Positions 1-11,617 are shown, numbered from the stretch's first letter. The stretch is DNA of 64,000 nucleotides from Hydractinia symbiolongicarpus (GCF_029227915.1 NC_079884.1:22382001-22446000), one strand, 5' to 3'. A program made the numbers and translations. Notes: generated by a model not told the origin, from the letters alone.

Positions 1-1241
1 ATGAGATCATAAAGGTAATAGCTATTTGCAAAACAAACCCTATAAATTTTAATAAAAAACAACAACATTGATTTTTAAAGTAACGGTAAGTCCTGGTGAG
101 TCCTCTTGTTTAAAAGTCGTATGATTTTGGATCACAGTTTAACATTGAAACTAAAATATGTTTTTGATTCGTCCATAAATCCAGGGTAATACTTTTAGGC
201 GATTGATAGTAGCATAAAGAATCAAGGGTTTTTTTTTCAGGACAAGAAATAAAAAAGCATTATCCAATTGTGAAATAATCTGACAAAAGTTTTTTGCTTC
301 ACCTAATTGGAGAGTTTAATTTCACTTTCCAGAGAGGGCTTTTGAGGAAGAATTGACTATGAATTTTAAGGGGTAGGGGTAATAGCGGGTAATAGAGGGG
401 TAATAACATCATTTACTTTTTTATCTGGATAAAAATATCTACACTTTCTTTTTTTCATTTCCACCTAAAAAAGTTTAAAAAAGTTCTAATAAGTAATGTG
501 TTCTAAAGAACTTTGAACTCGCATCGGGAATACGTAAAGATTTTAATAAGGTAATTCCACAGCATTGAATTCCATGAGAAATAATAGAAAAGGCAGCATT
601 ATTAAGAAGATTAAAGATAACACCGATAATCCAAGTGAAATGTTCGTCACTGGCTTTACATTTGCTTTTTGTAGAAGATATGAAAACTAAATTGAATTGT
701 AATTATACAGTTTTCATTAATCAAACCAAGATGGTATAATTATGCATAAAGAACTACGCCGAAATTAAAAAGTTGATTATTAGGGAGTATGTTCTGAGGT
801 TGAACAGTTGAGTCTGTTAGCATCAAATTGTAAGTGTGTCTTTGAGTTTTTTTTAAGTTTTTGTATCTTGGTTTAGTAAGTATTTAATGGAGTTGTAAAC
901 AAACAATTACAAATATTTTGTTGAAGATTCTTATTGTAATAACATCACTACAAAATAAATTTCAATACTCACTTTTGACGTTTCTGTTGGAGAAAAAAAA
1001 TATATGTTACGACATACACGAACAGCTATATACATATTCATCCATCATATTTTCCAGTTTCCAACGTTATCAACGTAGCTTTAGATTGCAAAATTCGAGC
1101 AAATATTTTTGGTTTGTTATATTTTAAAGCAAACTGCTTTAAAACAAACTTTAGTCTAAGATTAGGCAAAGCTTTAGAAAGCTTTAAAAAAGCTAAAATA
1201 GAAAAAAATTAAGGAACTGTAAAACAAAATCTGCATTCGCG
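1..1241. other. Non-coding flank left of the tandem duplication
   Basis: AT-rich sequence with no convincing exon. The only longer open frame (918-1127) begins at TTG and has no coding character. I see no recognisable repeat or RNA gene here. Confidence 0.5.
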
Positions 1242-1479
1242 ATGGAAATGGAGGTTATAAGGTACAGGAATATTTTTTGCCAGTCAGTTATTATTTCGTA
1301 AGTTTCTAAAGTTTGGTGCGAAAACTGTGGACTGGTATGATAATTATGTGATTTGGGTAGGTTAGATAATTATTTTGCCTTTATATTTCAAATTATTTAA
1401 TTTTATGTATTATTTCTTTAGAACTTCTTTCGTTCTTTCACAAAATCCAACTCGGAATTTTTTAATTGTTGTTATGGGT

Positions 1480-2400
1480 TGTTTTTGGTTTGCTTTTGTT
1501 GTTAAAGATGCTGTTTTGGATTATGTTGTACACCCTTAGTAACTCGTTGTTGTTTGTGATTGTTATTTTTTTCTAAGTTATTATTTTTATTCGAGGTTGT
1601 TGTTTTGTTGTTTGTTTGTTATTGTTGTTGAGGGTGCTGTTTTTGGATCATGTTTTACACCCTTATCCACTTGTTGTTGTTCATAGTTGTTATTGTTTTC
1701 TAAATTATTTCTTTTATTCGAGGTTGTTGTTTTGTTTCTTGTTTGTTGTTGTTGTTTTTGAGGATGCTATTTTTAGATCATGTTGTATACCCTTACGAAC
1801 TCGTTGTTGTTCATAGTTGTTATTGTTTTCTAAGTTTTTATTTTTATTTAAAAATGTTGTTGTTGTTGCAGGTTTGTTGTTGTTGCAGGTTTGTTGTTGT
1901 TGTCGTTGTTGCTGTTGTTGAGGATGTAGTTTGTTGATTTTATTTCACTCTTTTATCCACTCGTTGTTGATTTTAGTTGTTATTGTTTTCTGAGTTATTA
2001 TTCTTATTTAAAGTTGCTGTTTTGTTGTTTGTTTGTCATTGTTGTTGGGGATGCTTTTTTTTGGATTATATTTTACTTTTTTATCCATTCGTTGTTGTTT
2101 GTAGTTGTTATTGTCTTCTAAGCTATTATTTTTATTTGAAGTTGTTATTGTGTTGCAAGTTTGTTGTTGTTAGTGCTGAGGACGCTGTTTTGGATAATGC
2201 TGTATACCCTTGTCAACTCGTTGTTGTTGTTATTGTTGAGGACGCAGTTTTTGGATTTTGTTTTACTCTTTTATCCAACTCGTTGTTGTTTGTAGTTGTT
2301 ATTGTTTTCTAGGTTATTATTTTCATTTGAGGTTGGTGTTTTGTTGCTGGTTGGTTTGTTGTTGTTGTTAAGGGGGCTGTTTTTTGAATATGTTTACCAC
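1480..2400 (+). repeat. GTT-rich minisatellite array (copy A)
   Basis: Imperfect tandem array whose unit is about 128 bases. The recurring landmark TTCTAAGTTATTATTTTTAT, or variants of it, appears near 1570, 1698, 1829, 1989, 2117 and 2308. Units are joined by GTTGTT runs and a segment resembling TTTTGGATCATGTTGTACAC. The open frames across it are low-complexity and are not considered genes. Confidence 0.8.
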
Positions 2401-5389
2401 CTTTTTTGGTTTAATTTTTGTTTTTGTTTGTTGTTGTGTGTTTTAAATTCATCGTCACTATAAAATGCATTTATTTCTATAAATTTTGAACCTTTCAATT
2501 GACGTATAACAGTTGTCCAAAATTTGAATGTTTAAACAGTCTTTTGTTTTAAAACTTTTAAGGCCCAAAGGTACTTGTTTAGAGAGTTTACCACCTTCCA
2601 ATATGCCCCTATTTTGATCTACTGTTTTTGATTTTTTAGTTGATCTTATTATTACTATTATTTTTTTGTTTGATTGTCAATGTTCGTTCTTCATTTGTTT
2701 GTTGTTTGTAGTGATTTTTTACTTTGGGTTTTCCTTTATTTCTTTGTTATTTTTGATAACACAACTTTTTGCTGCTGTAAACTGCTAATAATTTCATTTT
2801 TTCCACTAATTATATTTTTGTTGCTGCTTTTCATTGCTTCTTTTACGTGCTTATTAGTTTTCATTCGTGTTTTTTATTAGCTTCCTTCTGTTAGCTGTTG
2901 ATGGATGGCGATGAATTTATTTTTGTTTTTTCGTTGTTGCTTTTGTATTTTTCTACCTTCGTTATCGCTTGTTGTGTTATTGATCTGTTTTTCTACCTTT
3001 GCGGTTTATTTATACAATCACGATAGCGCGATGGTTGCTCGGGCTCATGTTTTGTTCGACGTTTCTTCAACAGTGGTTTCAGGCAATCCGTTTTAATTAA
3101 TTCCCAATCTTCTGTTAATAATTTCTTATAATCTATTGCACATTATATTTTGTATTATCTTCAAATTGTTCAGTGTAACATATTCTTTCCAGGAAGAAAG
3201 CCGAATTAGAAAAACATTGAACCTTAAGAACTAAGAACCTGTTCTAATGATTATTCGCGATAAGACAATGAATGTATGTTTGACTGCTTGCAGCTTAGAG
3301 GAAATAAAAAGAGATGAAAAAAATTTAGGGTTAAGTAACAAAGCAACTTTATTGAAAAATTCCGTTTTGAAAAAGATAGTTTTAAGAAAAAATACATAAA
3401 TAGTAAAATTTGAAATATTTTTTATCGCATTCTTTAACAACAACTTTTCATTCAGAAATTAACCAACCAGAGAAAAGTATAATTGTTTACTCAAAGCCAA
3501 TCATAACTGTAGATATCAATTTACGAATAATTTATGCACAAAATCCGCCAAAGTTTAAAATTAAGTTTCTACAATTAGAACCTCGCGGTTCAAAACCTAA
3601 ATAAAGAGAGAACTGCGGGTACAAGCTCAATTCATTTTTTGCATAGTATGCAGAGAAAATATGGTAGCGGTATTTATCTTCAAGTTTCACATTTTTAGAA
3701 AGGCCTGTTTTAAGCATTACATTGCCATGCAATGACGCTACAATAAAAGTAGTAATTAAGATTTTATTTTTATTACTGGGTCATTCTGTACGTGCTGTCA
3801 ATACACGAAGCAAATACGTAATTAGTTTTTGTGTGTGGAGTGGAATTATAACAACCTAATTACAGGAATTCTGACCTGGTGTATATTTAATAGTTCTAAC
3901 GCTTATATAAAAAATGCAAGAGAATAAATAGGAGCCTGTATTTCGTCGGGGTGATAACATCAGTTGAGTTGACCTGGTGAGACTTTTTAGAATTATTTTA
4001 GGATTTATTCTATCTGAAATACAATGTATTGTATCTGAAATTGAAATATTCCTTAAAGTTGGTATTGCAATACGAAAGCCCATGTTTTTTGTGTTTTTTT
4101 TATTTTTTTATGAGCTTTTTTTTACTTTTTTATTGCGCATACTTGCATAACGGGCCAGCCCAAGGTAACAATCCGCTTAAATCGGGTTGAAGAAGCGAAA
4201 AAAGGGTATAAAAGTTGTAACTTCGCACATGCAATCTACTTCTAATATATAGCGATATTTGCATTTTAGTGGGTTGACCCACATGACTTGATGAGCTAGC
4301 ACTGTATGGATCCGCCGTGTATTCTTTAGTTAAGTATCCCTATTTTTACTTTTCATACCAACCCAAGCTAATTGTTCCAATGAAATATTTTGCATCAACG
4401 AAAAACCTGTGCATGAAAATTAATAAAACCATAAATGTAAAATTGATTAACCAGCTGGAAATTATTTTAAGTGGTAATAATTTTCTTTTTAATTAAACAC
4501 GTACCTTTTGCATAACCAATATCCATCTGGTCGTTTTTTTATACATAAGGGAAGAAATTTAACAGCAAGGAAATATGGCGCATATAGCGGGATTAAATAT
4601 AAAATATAACTTTGGCGCCAATTTATTTTGCCTGATGACAAAAACACTTTTTTTAAAAACAAAACAAAACAGTCTTCTCTATAATAATAGTCGTATTTTG
4701 TCTGCTCCTGTCATTTTCAGGAAATTGAATATAGACCTAAGAGTGTAAAGTAAGTTGACATAATTATAGATAATTATGTCAAAAATCTTTTCAAATAAAG
4801 CAGTTGCTAAAAACATCTCTTGCTTCGGACGTCTAAATAAAAATTTGTGTAATTAAAAATAAAACAAAAGCGATTTGAAAAATGTGAATTAAAAATTAGA
4901 AAAACGGTAATTAAAGTTTGATTTATTTACACTCAAACATGTGGGCTAGCTTGTATTCATCGTTACAACAAAAAGTTGACTAGTTTGTGTTACTTTCACA
5001 TGAAACTACTGGTAACAACTACGGAAATAGTGCGACGAGCGGAAATAAAATTTTTGTGTTTCGTTACATAGATACATACCAATAAGCTCTTGTATAAAAT
5101 TGTGAAAATAAGATAACGTAATGAAGCTACGCGAGTAACAACACACTTGGCTGTTTATCCTTTAAGATAACTAGCTGCTGCCATTATGGTGAAAGTAGCA
5201 GGGTAGCTGAAGCCACCATTTATTTTTGAGATAAAATTGTGGTTAAGGTTAGCTAGGTGTATCTTTAGGTGTATCTTAAAGTAATCCAGTGAATTTAAAA
5301 ATTGGGCTACAGTTGAATATTGTACCGATCGATTTTCAAAGATTTTGTAAAATCTTATTTCATAGATGAAAAAACGATATTTGATATCA

Positions 5390-5515
5390 CTAGTCAGTGG
5401 CCCGTGGAAAAATCCACGGGTTCACCCGTCCTTTATTGACCGTAATTCGTATGTGTCGCTACTGCGGTTTCCATTTTGCCTGACAGTCAGGCGCATACGG
5501 GTATTACAATATAGA
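5390..5515 (-). mobile_element. Helitron-like short element (copy A)
   Basis: Read on the minus strand, the 3' end shows a hairpin, CCCGTGGATTTTTCCACGGG, a few bases upstream of terminal CTAG. The opposite end at 5515 begins TCTATATTGT. A hairpin near a CTRR terminus and a 5' TC are Helitron hallmarks. The middle differs from the other copies in this window, so it is a related subfamily or a mosaic. The Helitron class is inferred from termini only. Confidence 0.5.
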
Positions 5516-6529
5516 CTAGCCGGGGTAAGCCACAAGTGAAGGTGTGACCCGGCGTTGAACACTCTGTTGAGCGCTTACTAAGAGCCGTAAACTGTGTTAC
5601 ACGATCAGGTAGAGCGCTTTAGTACAGGTATACAATATGTCGTAAATCAAGTGAAGCGCGACTGTAACATTTATTTAAAAAAAAACTTTCCCGCAACGAT
5701 AGCTGAAATAAAAACAGAGTTTACAAACCGTTATTACCCCGTCATAGCAAAAACAGTCGGTTTATTATTTTATTATTTATCACTATTATTTTATATTGAG
5801 AAATAAGATTTATTTAAGACACCAGGCTTAGCTCTTAGTACAGGCGCATAGGGATAATACCCTTTTGAAAAACACTTCATTGCAGCCTGTTTAAATAAAA
5901 ACAATCCATTGTTAACACACGGCTGAGCGGTTAGTACAGTTAAACAGAGTTGAACGGGCATTAGGCATATTACCCTTTTCCAAAAAAATGTATCGCAGCT
6001 TCGGTTTAAATAAAACACAGGAAGAAGCTTGTTGTTACCCTGTCCATTTAAAAATATCACTCAGTCATTTAATTTTGCAGAATAAGTTTTCATGACAGTA
6101 GTAAAAGGTGTAGCTACCTAACTGACTTAAGCATAATAATTTTGTTGTAGCTAGCTAAAAGCTGCATTTGGCTACTCTCACTTTTTTTTATATATTCATC
6201 TTAACATGTAAAAACATCCTATAGATACAAGTATTTAGAAGAGAAAAAGGTCAACAGGAGACTTACCGGACAACATCACCTCAAAACTAAAATGGAAATG
6301 GAAGTTATAAGGTACAGGAATATTTTTTGCCAGTTAGTTATTCTTTCTTAAGTTTCCAAAGTTTGGTGCGAAAACTGTGGACTGGTATGATAATTATGTG
6401 ATTTGGGTAGGTTAGATAATTGTTTTGCCTTTATATTTCAAATTATTTAATTTTATGTATTATTTCTTTAGAACTTCTTTCGTTCTTTCACAAAATCCAA
6501 CTCGGAATTTTTTAGTTGTTGTTATGGGT

Positions 6530-7250
6530 TGTTTTTGGTTTGCTTTTGTTGTTAAAGATGCTGTTTTGGATTATGTTGTACACCCTTAGTAACTCGTTGT
6601 TGTTTGTGATTGTTATTTTTTTCTAAGTTATTATTTTTATTCGAGGTTGTTGTTTTGTTGTTTGTTTGTTATTGTTGTTGAGGGTGCTGTTTTTGGATCA
6701 TGTTTTACACCCTTATCCACTTGTTGTTGTTCATAGTTGTTATTGTTTTCTAAGTTATTTCTTTTATTCGAGGTTGTTGTTTTGTTTCTTGTTTGTTGTT
6801 GTTGTTTTTGAGGATGCTATTTTTAGATCATGTTGTATACCCTTACGAACTCGTTGTTGTTCATAGTTGTTATTGTTTTCTAAGTTTTTATTTTTATTTA
6901 AAAATGTTGTTGTTGTTGCAGGTTTGTTGTTGTTGCAGGTTTGTTGTTGTTGTCGTTGTTGCTGTTGTTGAGGATGTAGTTTGTTGATTTTATTTCACTC
7001 TTTTATCCACTCGTTGTTGATTTTAGTTGTTATTGTTTTCTGAGTTATTATTCTTATTTAAAGTTGCTGTTTTGTTGTTTGTTTGTCATTGTTGTTGGGG
7101 ATGCTTTTTTTTGGATTATATTTTACTTTTTTATCCATTCGTTGTTGTTTGTAGTTGTTATTGTTTTCTAGGTTATTATTTTCATTTGAGGTTGGTGTTT
7201 TGTTGCTGGTTGGTTTGTTGTTGTTGTTAAGGGGGCTGTTTTTTGAATAT
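6530..7250 (+). repeat. GTT-rich minisatellite array (copy B, contracted)
   Basis: Counterpart of the array at 1480-2400, with landmarks near 6619, 6747, 6878, 7038 and 7166. One stretch of about 190 bases present in copy A is missing. This is the expected result of unequal exchange or slippage within a tandem array. Confidence 0.8.
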
Positions 7251-8422
7251 GTTTACCACCTTTTTTGGTTTAATTTTTGTTTTTGTTTGTTGTTGTGTGT
7301 TTTAAATTCATCGTCACTATAAAATGCATTTATTTCTATAAATTTTGAACCTTTCAATTGACGTATAACAGTTGTCCAAAATTTGAATGTTTTAACAGTC
7401 TTTTGTTTTAAAACTTTTAAGGCCCAAAGATATTTGTTTAGAGAGTTTACCACCTTCCAATATGCCCCTATTTTGATCTACTGTTTTTGATTGTTTAGTT
7501 GATCTTATTATTACTATTATTTTTTTGTTTGATTGTCAATGTTCGTTCTTCATTTGTTTGTTGTTTGTAGTGATTTTTTACTTTGGGTTTTCCTTTATTT
7601 CTTTGTTATTTTTGATAACACAACTTTTTGCTGCTGTAAACTGCTAATAATTTCATTTTTTCCACTAATTATATTTTTGTTGCTGCTTTTCATTGCTTCT
7701 TTTACGTGCTTATTAGTTTTCATTCGTGTTTTTTATTAGCTTCCTTCTGTTAGCTGTTGATGGATGGCGATGAATTTATTTTTGTTTTTTCGTTGTTGCT
7801 TTTGTATTTTTCTACCTTCGTTATCGCTTGTTGTGTTATTGATCTGTTTTTCTACCTTTGCGGTTTATTTATACAATCACGATAGCGCGATGGTTGCTCG
7901 GGCTCATGTTTTGTTCGACGTTTCTTCAACAGTGGTTTCAGGCAATCCGCTTTAATTAATTCCCAATCTTCTGTTAATAATTTCTTATAATCTATTGCAC
8001 ATTATATTTTGTATTATCTTCAAATTGTTCAGTGTAACATATTCTTTCCAGGAAGAAAGCCGAATTAGAAAAACATTGAACCTTAAGAACTAAGAACCTG
8101 TTCTAATGATTATTCGCGATAAAGACAATGAATGTATGTTTGACTGCTTGCAGCTTAGAGGAAATAAAAAGAGATGAAAAAAATTTAGGGTTAAGTAACA
8201 AAGCAACTTTATTGAAAAATTCCGTTTTGAAAAAGATAGTTTTAAGAAAAAATACATAAATAGTAAAATTTGAAATATTTTTTATCGCATTCTTTAACAA
8301 CAACTTTTCATTCAGAAATTAACCAACCAGAGAAAAGTATAATTGTTTACTCAAAGCCAATCATAACTGTAGATATCAATTTACGAATAATTTATGCACA
8401 AAATCCGCCAAAGTTTAAAATT
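7251..8422. other. Non-coding part of duplicated unit before the DIRS insertion
   Basis: Matches copy A 2392-3562. T-rich open frames here (for example 7533-7739 and 7764-7955) have identical or near-identical counterparts in copy A, but they lack conserved domains or splice signals and read like translated low-complexity DNA. No gene is supported. Confidence 0.5.
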
Positions 8423-8673
8423 CACCAAATTAAACAAGCACAGTGCAGTTTGATTAGAATTATTTTCCCCTATAGGTTCCCCACCCTGGCAAGAGTTCAT
8501 GTGAGATCGGCCCGGCCCCCTGAATATCCTACTTCCAAGCATGGTATTTAACCGTATATCATAAAACACCACCATAGGGAGGGTGTGGTGGGCACATGAA
8601 CTCTTGCCAGGGTGGGGAACCTATAGGGGAAAATAATTCTAATCAAACTGCACTGTGCTTGTTTAATTTGGTG
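8423..8673. repeat. 251-bp snap-back palindrome at the left end of the DIRS-like element
   Basis: Positions 8423-8503 are the exact reverse complement of 8593-8673 (81 bases each, 89-base spacer). The arms contain a variant of the DIRS terminal sequence: AATTATTTTCCCC, then CACCCTGGCAAGA in both families, with a different middle. The palindrome lies outside the true left terminal repeat at 8674. It may be a nested small element or a rearranged terminus or circle-junction product. Confidence 0.85.
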
Positions 8674-8723
8674 AATTATTTTCCCCACTCGGTTCCGGCA
8701 CCCTGGCAAGAATCCATATGAGA
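8674..8723 (+). repeat. Left inverted terminal repeat of DIRS-like element
   Basis: Fifty bases that are the exact reverse complement of 11568-11617, starting AATTATTTTCCCCACTCGG. Confidence 0.9.
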
Positions 8724-8864
8724 CTTCAAAGCTAGGTTAAATACCAGTAAAGGGTATATTAAAACAACAATATACAAGACTCAGGTGAAATCATAACACA
8801 AAATATATGTACACCACAAAAAATTAAACCACCACTCTATATCATACACATAAATAAAGTTTAA

Positions 8865-9995
8865 TCAAATGTTGGATTCCATCAAAATATGCTGTCCAAA
8901 ATTGGTCGTAACAGGCTTATTGTAAAACCTTGCAAAAGTGCTACCATTGGACCAACCCGCCGCTTTTCCAATATCTAAAAGAGACAAACCAGTTTGTTTT
9001 GATTTTGATGTAGAAGCAGCACGAGTTGAGTGTGCCTTAAAAACATTTGTGTCCAGCCCTGCAGCTTGCAACATTTTACAGGTCCACCTAGCAATAGTTG
9101 CAGATGTTACAGCTTTGTGGGGTGAAACATAACTTATGAAAAGCCTTTTCTCATTGTTGCGTAGATTATTAGTTCTAGCAAGGTATTCTGTAAGGTTTTG
9201 CACAACACAGACTTTCCTGTTAGTGGGATATGCAAGAAATTCCAATGGTTTCTGGTGATTTTTCGGTCTACTTTGTTTAAGTAAACTGTGAATAAAGAAG
9301 ACACATTTTTCATTTTCCTGGTGCAAACTATCTAAAGATAAAACACTGAGTGTCTGTGATCGTTGACCACTAAGAACACACATCAAGACAGCTAAACGTT
9401 GCGTTAATAATTGTAAAGATAACTCTTCTGGTGGTGGCAAAGAGTCAAGGTACCTCAACACGACATCCACATCAAAAGTGATTGTATATCGAGGAAGAGT
9501 TGGTCGTTCCTTGAAAATGCCACGCAATAAACGTTTGATTATAGGTTGGTTGCCAAACGTTATCCCATGGTCAGGTTTGAGTATAGATGATAGAGCAGAT
9601 CTGGCTGTATTCAAAGCAGAGTATTCTAACTTGGTGGAGTAAAATAACTCAGCTAAAAATTCTGCACCTGCAACTGTAGGAGCTGAGGTTGGATCAAGGT
9701 TTTTGGTGCTGCAATATTCAAGCCATTTCTTGATATAAGGTGCATATTGCTTCCTTGTTCCGGAAGTCCATGATTTAATAAGCAAAGACTTTACCTTGTC
9801 AGAAACATCAAATTGCACAATCAGGTTCGAATCAGCATCAGTGGAAATAGTCATAGTGGGGTTACCAAATGAGATAGGACTGTATGATGAGGTAATATTG
9901 TCACACCACCACTGTATATCTGCTATTGCATTAGCAGACAAAGTAGTGTATGAATCAAAATTGCCATAGTTGTTTCTTAATGAGTCTATCTTCAA
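8865..9995 (-). CDS. DIRS-type tyrosine recombinase with RNase-H-like N-terminal remnant
   Basis: A 376-residue ORF. Residues from about 90 onward form a tyrosine recombinase: an N-terminal SAM-like part (TRKQYAPYIKKWLEYC), the first catalytic Arg in LSGQRSQTL, the H-x-x-R box in KAHSTRAA, and the nucleophile Tyr in FARFYNKP near the C-terminus. The catalytic set therefore looks complete. The first 55 residues (for example ADIQWWCDNI and TISTDADSN) resemble the RNase H segment that precedes the recombinase in DIRS polyproteins, but they stop abruptly and fuse to the recombinase, implying an internal deletion. The recombinase normally integrates a circular DNA intermediate. The ATG at 9995 lies at the rearrangement joint, so the true start of the ancestral ORF is lost. 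Confidence 0.8.
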   Translation of the reverse strand: MKIDSLRNNYGNFDSYTTLSANAIADIQWWCDNITSSYSPISFGNPTMTISTDADSNLIVQFDVSDKVKSLLIKSWTSGTRKQYAPYIKKWLEYCSTKNLDPTSAPTVAGAEFLAELFYSTKLEYSALNTARSALSSILKPDHGITFGNQPIIKRLLRGIFKERPTLPRYTITFDVDVVLRYLDSLPPPEELSLQLLTQRLAVLMCVLSGQRSQTLSVLSLDSLHQENEKCVFFIHSLLKQSRPKNHQKPLEFLAYPTNRKVCVVQNLTEYLARTNNLRNNEKRLFISYVSPHKAVTSATIARWTCKMLQAAGLDTNVFKAHSTRAASTSKSKQTGLSLLDIGKAAGWSNGSTFARFYNKPVTTNFGQHILMESNI

Positions 9996-10150
9996 AATAC
10001 CTCGAATATCAAAAATTCTTAAAGTTTTATTATGATGGTGTGTTATACCAGTTCACTTGTCTCCCTAACGGTTTGTGTTCTGGACCACGAAAATTTACGA
10101 AGCTTCTTAAACCACCTCTTGCTGTCTTAAGATCATCCCAGTGCTTAGTT
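9988..10150 (+). pseudogene. Inverted reverse-transcriptase fragment of the DIRS-like element
   Basis: On the plus strand, opposite to the rest of the element, this stretch reads YLEYQKFLKFYYDGVLYQF, then CLPNGLCSGPRKFTKLLKP. That matches the fingers/palm entry of DIRS reverse transcriptases (consensus resembling CLPFGLSSAPRxFTKLLKP). The catalytic Y-x-D-D region is absent. It sits exactly between the gag-like and recombinase ORFs, where reverse transcriptase belongs, but inverted and reduced to about 50 codons. It is not a gene. Confidence 0.75.
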
Positions 10151-10190
10151 TTAAGGTTTGATATATATGTACTTACATTGAGGGCAGCAG

Positions 10191-11330
10191 TTATTTGCTG
10201 CTTCTGTTGAAGGGCTTCCGATGACTTTGTTGTGGTTTCTTGCCCTTCTCTAAAAAATTCTGGTTATCTTTCCTGAATGTTGTCGTTGAGCTAGGGATTT
10301 TACTAAACCTTCCAACATAAGGATATGATTGATATTTCCTGCTATTGTTGTGGCTATATGTACTGGATGAGGACAAGGCAAGCTTTGAGGCTTCCTGGGC
10401 TTCTCTCATACCCTTTTGTAAATCATCCTCAAGCAGAAATTCATTGCATGGTCTACTGGGGTTACATAGATCCCGGTATTGAGGGTTCAAAGAGGTGCGA
10501 ACATTTTGTTTTCTTCTATTATTTAGGTCTGTATTGACTGACCCGAGTAATGTTATTGCATCAAGACAATTCATGACAACATCCTTCGAATTCAAGGGCT
10601 TTTTCCCTTCATCAGACTGTAAAACTTTTTCAACCACCTCTATAATGGCTGATGTTGCACTCAACAGTGTTTGCTGTGTGTTGTACAAATTTCTCTCATT
10701 ACGTTTTTGAAATTCTGAAAAACTTTTGAGATTAAAAATGCATTTGTTCATCTTTGGCACAGCTATTTTAGTACAGTTTTCAGGCAGCAAGTGCCTTTTC
10801 CCTATCTTCTTTTTTACCTCTGGAATAAGACATTTTTCCAGGAAATGAGATGTAACTCTAGTGGCAACATTTTCTTTGATTTTTTTACCAAGGTCTAATG
10901 ATTGTGGCATTTCATTATCCACTTGTAAGAGGATGTCTTCTGCAACATCCAAATCACGGTAGCGTTTGCCACCATGTTTATTTGGAGTAAATAAATCTGA
11001 CATATTATCTCCAGGGATAGTGTTCTCAAGGGAATGCCTTGGTAAGTTATTTTCATCATTGTTGTCATTATCATGCTCAGAAGAAGTATCTCCTGGTATA
11101 TTATCCTCGTCATCAACAAGACGGTATTTGTCAGCATGGACAGACAGGGAATCGTCAGATGGAGGCAGTGGTCTCCTCTTTTGTCCATGCAGTAAAGGAG
11201 AGAACTCTTTTCTTATTGCACTGAGTACATCTGCAATAATTGCTTGTCTCATATCGTTGTCTGTGCCTTCGACATTTGTTGTATTAGGAGAAGTAACTGT
11301 AGTATCATTTGCATTTGAATTTTCAGCCAT
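10191..11330 (-). CDS. Gag-like protein of DIRS-like element
   Basis: A 379-residue ORF with ATG at 11330, the first ORF of the element when read from its right terminus. The N-terminal half is acidic and polar (a Glu/Asp/Asn-rich run around residues 70-95). A helical middle follows, with a block resembling the capsid-like part of DIRS ORF1 (LGKKIKENVATRVTSHFLEKC). The C-terminus is basic and Ser/Lys-rich (ends HRKPFNRSSK), suitable for nucleic acid binding. No zinc knuckle is seen. The assignment rests mainly on position within the element and composition. Confidence 0.65.
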   Translation of the reverse strand: MAENSNANDTTVTSPNTTNVEGTDNDMRQAIIADVLSAIRKEFSPLLHGQKRRPLPPSDDSLSVHADKYRLVDDEDNIPGDTSSEHDNDNNDENNLPRHSLENTIPGDNMSDLFTPNKHGGKRYRDLDVAEDILLQVDNEMPQSLDLGKKIKENVATRVTSHFLEKCLIPEVKKKIGKRHLLPENCTKIAVPKMNKCIFNLKSFSEFQKRNERNLYNTQQTLLSATSAIIEVVEKVLQSDEGKKPLNSKDVVMNCLDAITLLGSVNTDLNNRRKQNVRTSLNPQYRDLCNPSRPCNEFLLEDDLQKGMREAQEASKLALSSSSTYSHNNSRKYQSYPYVGRFSKIPSSTTTFRKDNQNFLEKGKKPQQSHRKPFNRSSK

Positions 11331-11567
11331 GCTTTCAGCTGTATACAGGGACTAAAAACTGTTAAAACTTTCAAAATACAATCAGTTGTAAATAAATGAT
11401 GATATCAGAAATCTACAAAAAATAAACCACAGTGAACTGTGGTGCAGAAATCCAAGATAAAAGTCAATATAAAACTTATCTTATCTGTTTTTCTTTTTTC
11501 GCGTGCTGCTTGTTTATCGTAGGATTTCGGAAGAACAAGTCAGAGGATATTCGGGGGGCCGGGCCGA

Positions 11568-11617
11568 TCTCATATGGATTCTTGCCAGGGTGCCGGAACC
11601 GAGTGGGGAAAATAATT
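11568..11617 (-). repeat. Right inverted terminal repeat of DIRS-like element
   Basis: Exact reverse complement of 8674-8723. It is followed at 11618 by host sequence AAGTTTCTACAATTAG, identical to copy A after its empty site. Similarity to the outer palindrome extends further inward (GATCGGCCCGGCCCCC). Confidence 0.9.

Larger units (their letters stand above)
1242..6291 (+). repeat. Tandem segmental duplication, copy A (about 5.05 kb)
   Basis: Positions from 1242 match positions from 6292 at an offset of 5050 bases. The match continues through the whole unit with only scattered substitutions and small indels, for example near 1297, 3069 and 3956. The end of copy A runs directly into the start of copy B with a short shared ATGG at the junction. 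No credible gene lies inside: the open frames in it are T-rich low-complexity or TTG-initiated. The unit contains a GTT-rich tandem array, a Helitron-like repeat (5390-5515) and unclassified AT-rich sequence. Copy A carries the uninterrupted site (about 3562) that in copy B holds a DIRS-like element. Confidence 0.9.
8423..11617 (-). mobile_element. DIRS-like tyrosine-recombinase retroelement, internally rearranged
   Basis: A 3195-base insertion, delimited by comparison with the empty site in copy A (AAAATT joined directly to AAGTTTCTAC near 3562). On the minus strand the order is right terminal repeat, gag-like ORF, a short reverse-transcriptase fragment in the opposite orientation, an ORF joining an RNase-H-like piece to a tyrosine recombinase, and the left terminal repeat. 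Inverted termini, absence of a DDE integrase and a tyrosine recombinase are DIRS traits. AATT is found at the left host boundary and at the right end of the element, compatible with recombinase-type insertion, with no longer target duplication. Most of the reverse transcriptase is gone, so the copy is not autonomous. Confidence 0.85.

Noticed and set aside
2674-3096. Hydrophobic ORFs resembling membrane proteins, repeated at 7533-7955
   Set aside because: T-rich sequence translates to Phe/Leu/Val runs. There is no conserved domain, and both copies simply reflect the segmental duplication.
5516-5806. GC-richer block with phrases reminiscent of tRNA-derived SINEs
   Set aside because: No A/B box arrangement or cloverleaf could be drawn; left as unclassified unit sequence.
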